In this document: in pieces, positions 13,351 to 15,668 of the stretch | How positions within the stretch are numbered: position 1 is the first letter of the stretch | Layout: each line of letters starts with the position of its first letter | DNA from: an uncultured Eubacteriales bacterium | Lineage (GTDB): Bacteria > Bacillota_A > Clostridia > Lachnospirales > Lachnospiraceae | DNA: 15,668 bases | Reading direction: 5' to 3' | Assembly: GCA_900321365.1 (NCBI GenBank) | Contig: ONVT01000025.1 | Location: 1 to 15,668 of the forward strand | Position numbers and translations under genes: made by a program | Notes under the pieces: generated by a model | Database searches by the model: none | What the model was told of the DNA's origin: nothing | What the model saw: the letters and a program-made list of their open reading frames with translations, nothing else

Positions 13351-15018
13351 ATGAAAAGGATGAGATCAGTCTTTCCGGCGCTGCTTCTGTGTGCGGCCCT
13401 GTGTACAGCTCTTAGCGGTATTACGGGCGCCGCACAAGAGGTTTCCATGACGGAAAGCATGACGGAGAATGTAATTCTGCCGGTAGAGGATGGCCTTCTG
13501 AGGATCGCGCTTACGGATCCGGTATCCACTATGGATGTCCAGAGGACTACCGAGGATTATCTGATTCCACTCAACATCTATGAGCGCCTGTTTGATGTTG
13601 AGACAGAGGAAGACGGCTCCTCGCAGCTGGTGAGCGGGCTGGCGGAAGAGTACTCTGTTTCCGAAGACGGTCTGACATACAGCTTTACGCTCCGCGATGA
13701 CGCGTATTTTTCTGACGGATCCGAGGTAACGGCATCGGACGTGGCATTTACCTTCACCCGCATGCTGGCGCTGCCGGAGAGTCAGCAGACAGATTTTGCC
13801 GACATGATCGAGGGCGCCGGCGAGGTGATGCGCGGGGAAGCGGATGAGCTGAAGGGGATCCGGGTCCTGGACGACAAACACCTGACGATCACATTATCCG
13901 AACCCTTTGCCGGATACATCTATCAGCTTGCCACGCCCTCCTGCAGCATCCTGAGCGAATCATTTGTCACGAATGCCGGTGACAGCTTCGGTTCATCTGC
14001 CGGACAGACCATGGGCTCCGGTCCGTACATGGTGACAGAGTTTTCAAAGGACCATGTCCGACTGGAGGAGAACCCGTATTACCAGCCTCATGAGGGAGAA
14101 AATCTCTCTGTTTCAAAGGCGGAAATCCTGATCCTTCCCCCCGCGCTGATCGACCGCACCTTCCAGTCGGGCGGTCTCGATATTCTGGATACGTATTTTG
14201 TCAATCCGGATACCGTTGATCAGGTGTACAAGACCGACGCGTGGAGCGACAGGCTTGTATCCAAAAGCCGCGTGGAAACCCAGTACATGATGCTGAACGT
14301 GGAAGCGAGTCCTCTGGATGACGATCGTATCCGGAAAGCCGTCCAGATGGCGGTCGACCGGCAGGAGATCCTGGATCAGCTCTATGGAGGGGATGGAGTT
14401 CTTGTTGACGGTATTTATCCCAGAGGCCTCAACGGCTTTTGCGAGGAGAATCAGGGATGGCTGGAATATAATCCCGAGGAGGCCCGGAGACTGATCAGCG
14501 AAGTGCCGGGTGCGGACGAGATCCGCCTGGAGCTGGCCGCCAATTCCTCGAGCAGTGTCCGGAAGCTGACCATGCTGGAGATGATCCGGCAGTATCTGAG
14601 TGAAGTGGGCCTGAATGTCTCGATCGTCAGCTATGACAATGACAGCTTTATGTATCTGCGCAAAGGCGGAAGGCTCATGTCATACCTCGGCGAATGGAGC
14701 GCGGACTTCAACGACCCTGATAACTTCATCTACACTTTTTTTGGAAACAGGGGCAAAACCCGCTACCGTTCCAGCAACTATTCAGATGAATCCGTGATCA
14801 GCCGGATCGCGGCCGCCAGAACCATGCAGGACCAGGAGGAAAGAATCCGGGAATATGACGACCTGGAGAGAATCCTGGTGCAGGATAACGCTGTCTGGGT
14901 TCCGTTGTTCTCCACGAGTCATCTGTTCGTGCTCGGTGACAGGATCGAAAGCTTCACTCCGTTCTGGGCCGGGTGGAGTTCCATGTATTTTAAGGATATC
15001 GTCCTGAAGACAGACTGA
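13351..15018 (+). CDS. Family 5 extracellular solute-binding protein (oligopeptide/nickel type)
   Basis: A 555-residue SBP_bac_5 protein. Residues about 55-110 hold the family opening: 'PVSTMDVQRTTEDYLIPLNI' then 'YERLFDVE', followed by 'LAEEYSVSEDGLTYSFTLRD' and 'SDGSEVTASDVAFTF'. 'GPYMVTEF' and 'RIRKAVQMAVDRQEIL'-type segments (here DDRIRKAVQMAVDRQEIL) come later. Such proteins capture peptides, nickel chelates or glycosides outside the cell. The signal peptide (1-28) ends G-A-A before QE and lacks a lipobox, so it looks like a type I signal. An upstream ATG at 13318 would add 11 polar residues; the ATG at 13351 with CGGGAA upstream places the Lys-Arg n-region correctly. No permease or ATPase genes follow. 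Instead the next gene encodes a membrane sensor. It lies 51 nt after dfx with no terminator between. It ends in a strong palindrome that overlaps its stop codon. Confidence 0.9.
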   Translation: MKRMRSVFPALLLCAALCTALSGITGAAQEVSMTESMTENVILPVEDGLLRIALTDPVSTMDVQRTTEDYLIPLNIYERLFDVETEEDGSSQLVSGLAEEYSVSEDGLTYSFTLRDDAYFSDGSEVTASDVAFTFTRMLALPESQQTDFADMIEGAGEVMRGEADELKGIRVLDDKHLTITLSEPFAGYIYQLATPSCSILSESFVTNAGDSFGSSAGQTMGSGPYMVTEFSKDHVRLEENPYYQPHEGENLSVSKAEILILPPALIDRTFQSGGLDILDTYFVNPDTVDQVYKTDAWSDRLVSKSRVETQYMMLNVEASPLDDDRIRKAVQMAVDRQEILDQLYGGDGVLVDGIYPRGLNGFCEENQGWLEYNPEEARRLISEVPGADEIRLELAANSSSSVRKLTMLEMIRQYLSEVGLNVSIVSYDNDSFMYLRKGGRLMSYLGEWSADFNDPDNFIYTFFGNRGKTRYRSSNYSDESVISRIAAARTMQDQEERIREYDDLERILVQDNAVWVPLFSTSHLFVLGDRIESFTPFWAGWSSMYFKDIVLKTD

Positions 15019-15083
15019 GGACTTGTTCAGAAATAACGAATGAATCCTGCTCAGTCTTTACAGGTTATTTCTGAACAGTTCCT
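15018..15083. repeat. 66-bp palindromic unit after the binding-protein gene
   Basis: TGTTCAGAAATAAC (15024-15037) is repeated in perfect inverted form at 15064-15077 around a 26-nt loop. With two mismatches the arms extend to 15018-15037 and 15064-15083, so 18 of 20 positions pair. The unit begins on the last base of the stop codon. There is no T run after it, so it is not a standard terminator. It may be a stem-loop that stabilises the 3' end of the transcript or a small non-autonomous repeat. Confidence 0.75.
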
Positions 15084-15104
15084 GAATATGTGCGGGAGGC
15101 ACGC

Positions 15105-15668
15105 ATGAAAGCAAGGCTTCGTCTAAAAGTATTCCGAATGAATGTCATACCTGTCTGTGTGGCAGTCGTCCTGTTCATGGTGCTGGGCATCTATCAGGTC
15201 CGCCGGTTTGCCGGTATCATGGAGCAGACCAGTCTGGACCAGAATGCCGTGATCATGGATACCATGACTGACTCCATGCGGGAGATGGCCACGGAAAACT
15301 ATCAGAAATTTGTGCTTTCCGAGGCAAAGATTCTTGACGGGGAATTCTGGACGATACGCCATGATCTCGAGGTTCTGGCAAGTCAGGTACAGAAAGTGCT
15401 GGAACATCCTGAGTTGTATGCCGGAGAAGATGTACTTCCTCCCTCCCGGGAAGACGCAGGTAAAATGACCACGCAGCTTCTTTACTCCGACAATGCGGAT
15501 CTGTCTGATGCGAGACTTAAGGACAGGGTGAGACGGATCGGCGCTCTGAGTTCGATGATGCAGGAAATCGTCAGCGGCGATGACTCACTGGTTGACTGTG
15601 TGGTAGCGCTCCACGGAGGCGCAAGCATCATAGTGGATGACAAACCGGAGAAAAAGCTCAACTCTGAC
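15105..15668 (+). CDS. Membrane-anchored extracytoplasmic sensor protein, N-terminal part only (possibly of a SpoIIE-type phosphatase)
   Basis: The first 188 codons run open to the window edge. A short basic N-terminus (MKARLRLKVFR) is followed by one membrane segment (about residues 13-30) and then an extracytoplasmic helical and mixed region containing 'SEAKILDGEFWTIRHDLEVL' (72-91) and 'LHGGASIIVDD' near the edge. This resembles the Cache-like sensor half found in Clostridial proteins that continue into a second membrane segment, HAMP and a SpoIIE/PP2C phosphatase domain; I recognise the pattern from memory and cannot see the output domain. The ATG at 15105 has GGGAGG 5 nt upstream. It follows the family 5 binding protein by 86 nt, most of it the palindromic unit. 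The output could instead be a histidine kinase or a cyclase. Confidence 0.65.
   Translation, partial: MKARLRLKVFRMNVIPVCVAVVLFMVLGIYQVRRFAGIMEQTSLDQNAVIMDTMTDSMREMATENYQKFVLSEAKILDGEFWTIRHDLEVLASQVQKVLEHPELYAGEDVLPPSREDAGKMTTQLLYSDNADLSDARLKDRVRRIGALSSMMQEIVSGDDSLVDCVVALHGGASIIVDDKPEKKLNSD

Overview
The window looks like chromosomal DNA of a low-to-mid GC Gram-positive anaerobe, most likely Bacillota, class Clostridia and probably a Lachnospiraceae-type gut bacterium. That placement is an inference from the gene families: a FolT-type ECF S component, DUF5662, a desulfoferrodoxin, LplB/LplC-type sugar permeases with a DUF3502-like binding protein, and strong AGGAGG-type ribosome binding sites. 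I see no phage, CRISPR array, tRNA, rRNA or complete insertion sequence. Fifteen protein genes are supported, two of them cut by the window edges.

Layout: (1) 1-935, minus strand: a FolT-like vitamin transporter S component followed by the first 98 codons of an S66 (LD-carboxypeptidase/MccF-like) peptidase. (2) 1055-5214, plus strand: a GlgX-like GH13 protein whose catalytic signature residues are mostly replaced, a DUF5662 protein, and tryptophanyl-tRNA synthetase. (3) 5216-6136, minus strand: a LysR-type regulator that ends one base after trpS and diverges from (4) 6266-9869, a CUT1 sugar ABC importer in the unusual order permease / binding lipoprotein / permease, with no ATPase of its own. 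(5) 9948-12661: the methionine importer, with metN-metI on the plus strand and metQ facing them on the minus strand across a strong hairpin terminator. (6) 12931-13299: a desulfoferrodoxin (superoxide reductase) divergent from metQ. (7) 13351-15018: a family 5 (oligopeptide/nickel type) solute-binding protein with no permeases beside it. (8) 15105-end: the start of a membrane-anchored extracytoplasmic sensor protein.

How the genes fit together: most are housekeeping or nutrient-uptake functions (folate-type vitamin, sugar, methionine, peptide or other solute) with an oxidative-stress gene between them. The two CUT1 permeases and their lipoprotein would form one importer that borrows an ATPase encoded elsewhere, probably under the divergent LysR regulator. 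MetN, MetI and MetQ would form one importer despite metQ being transcribed separately from its own promoter, which has a palindrome just upstream.

The most notable points are: the GH13 pseudoenzyme; the split metNI / metQ arrangement, with a MetQ that lacks a normal lipobox; an in-frame, diverged tandem copy of the 3' end of the sugar-binding lipoprotein gene; and a 66-bp near-perfect palindromic unit that begins on the stop codon of the family 5 binding protein. I did not find a clearly new multi-gene system; the candidates above are single-gene or regulatory oddities.
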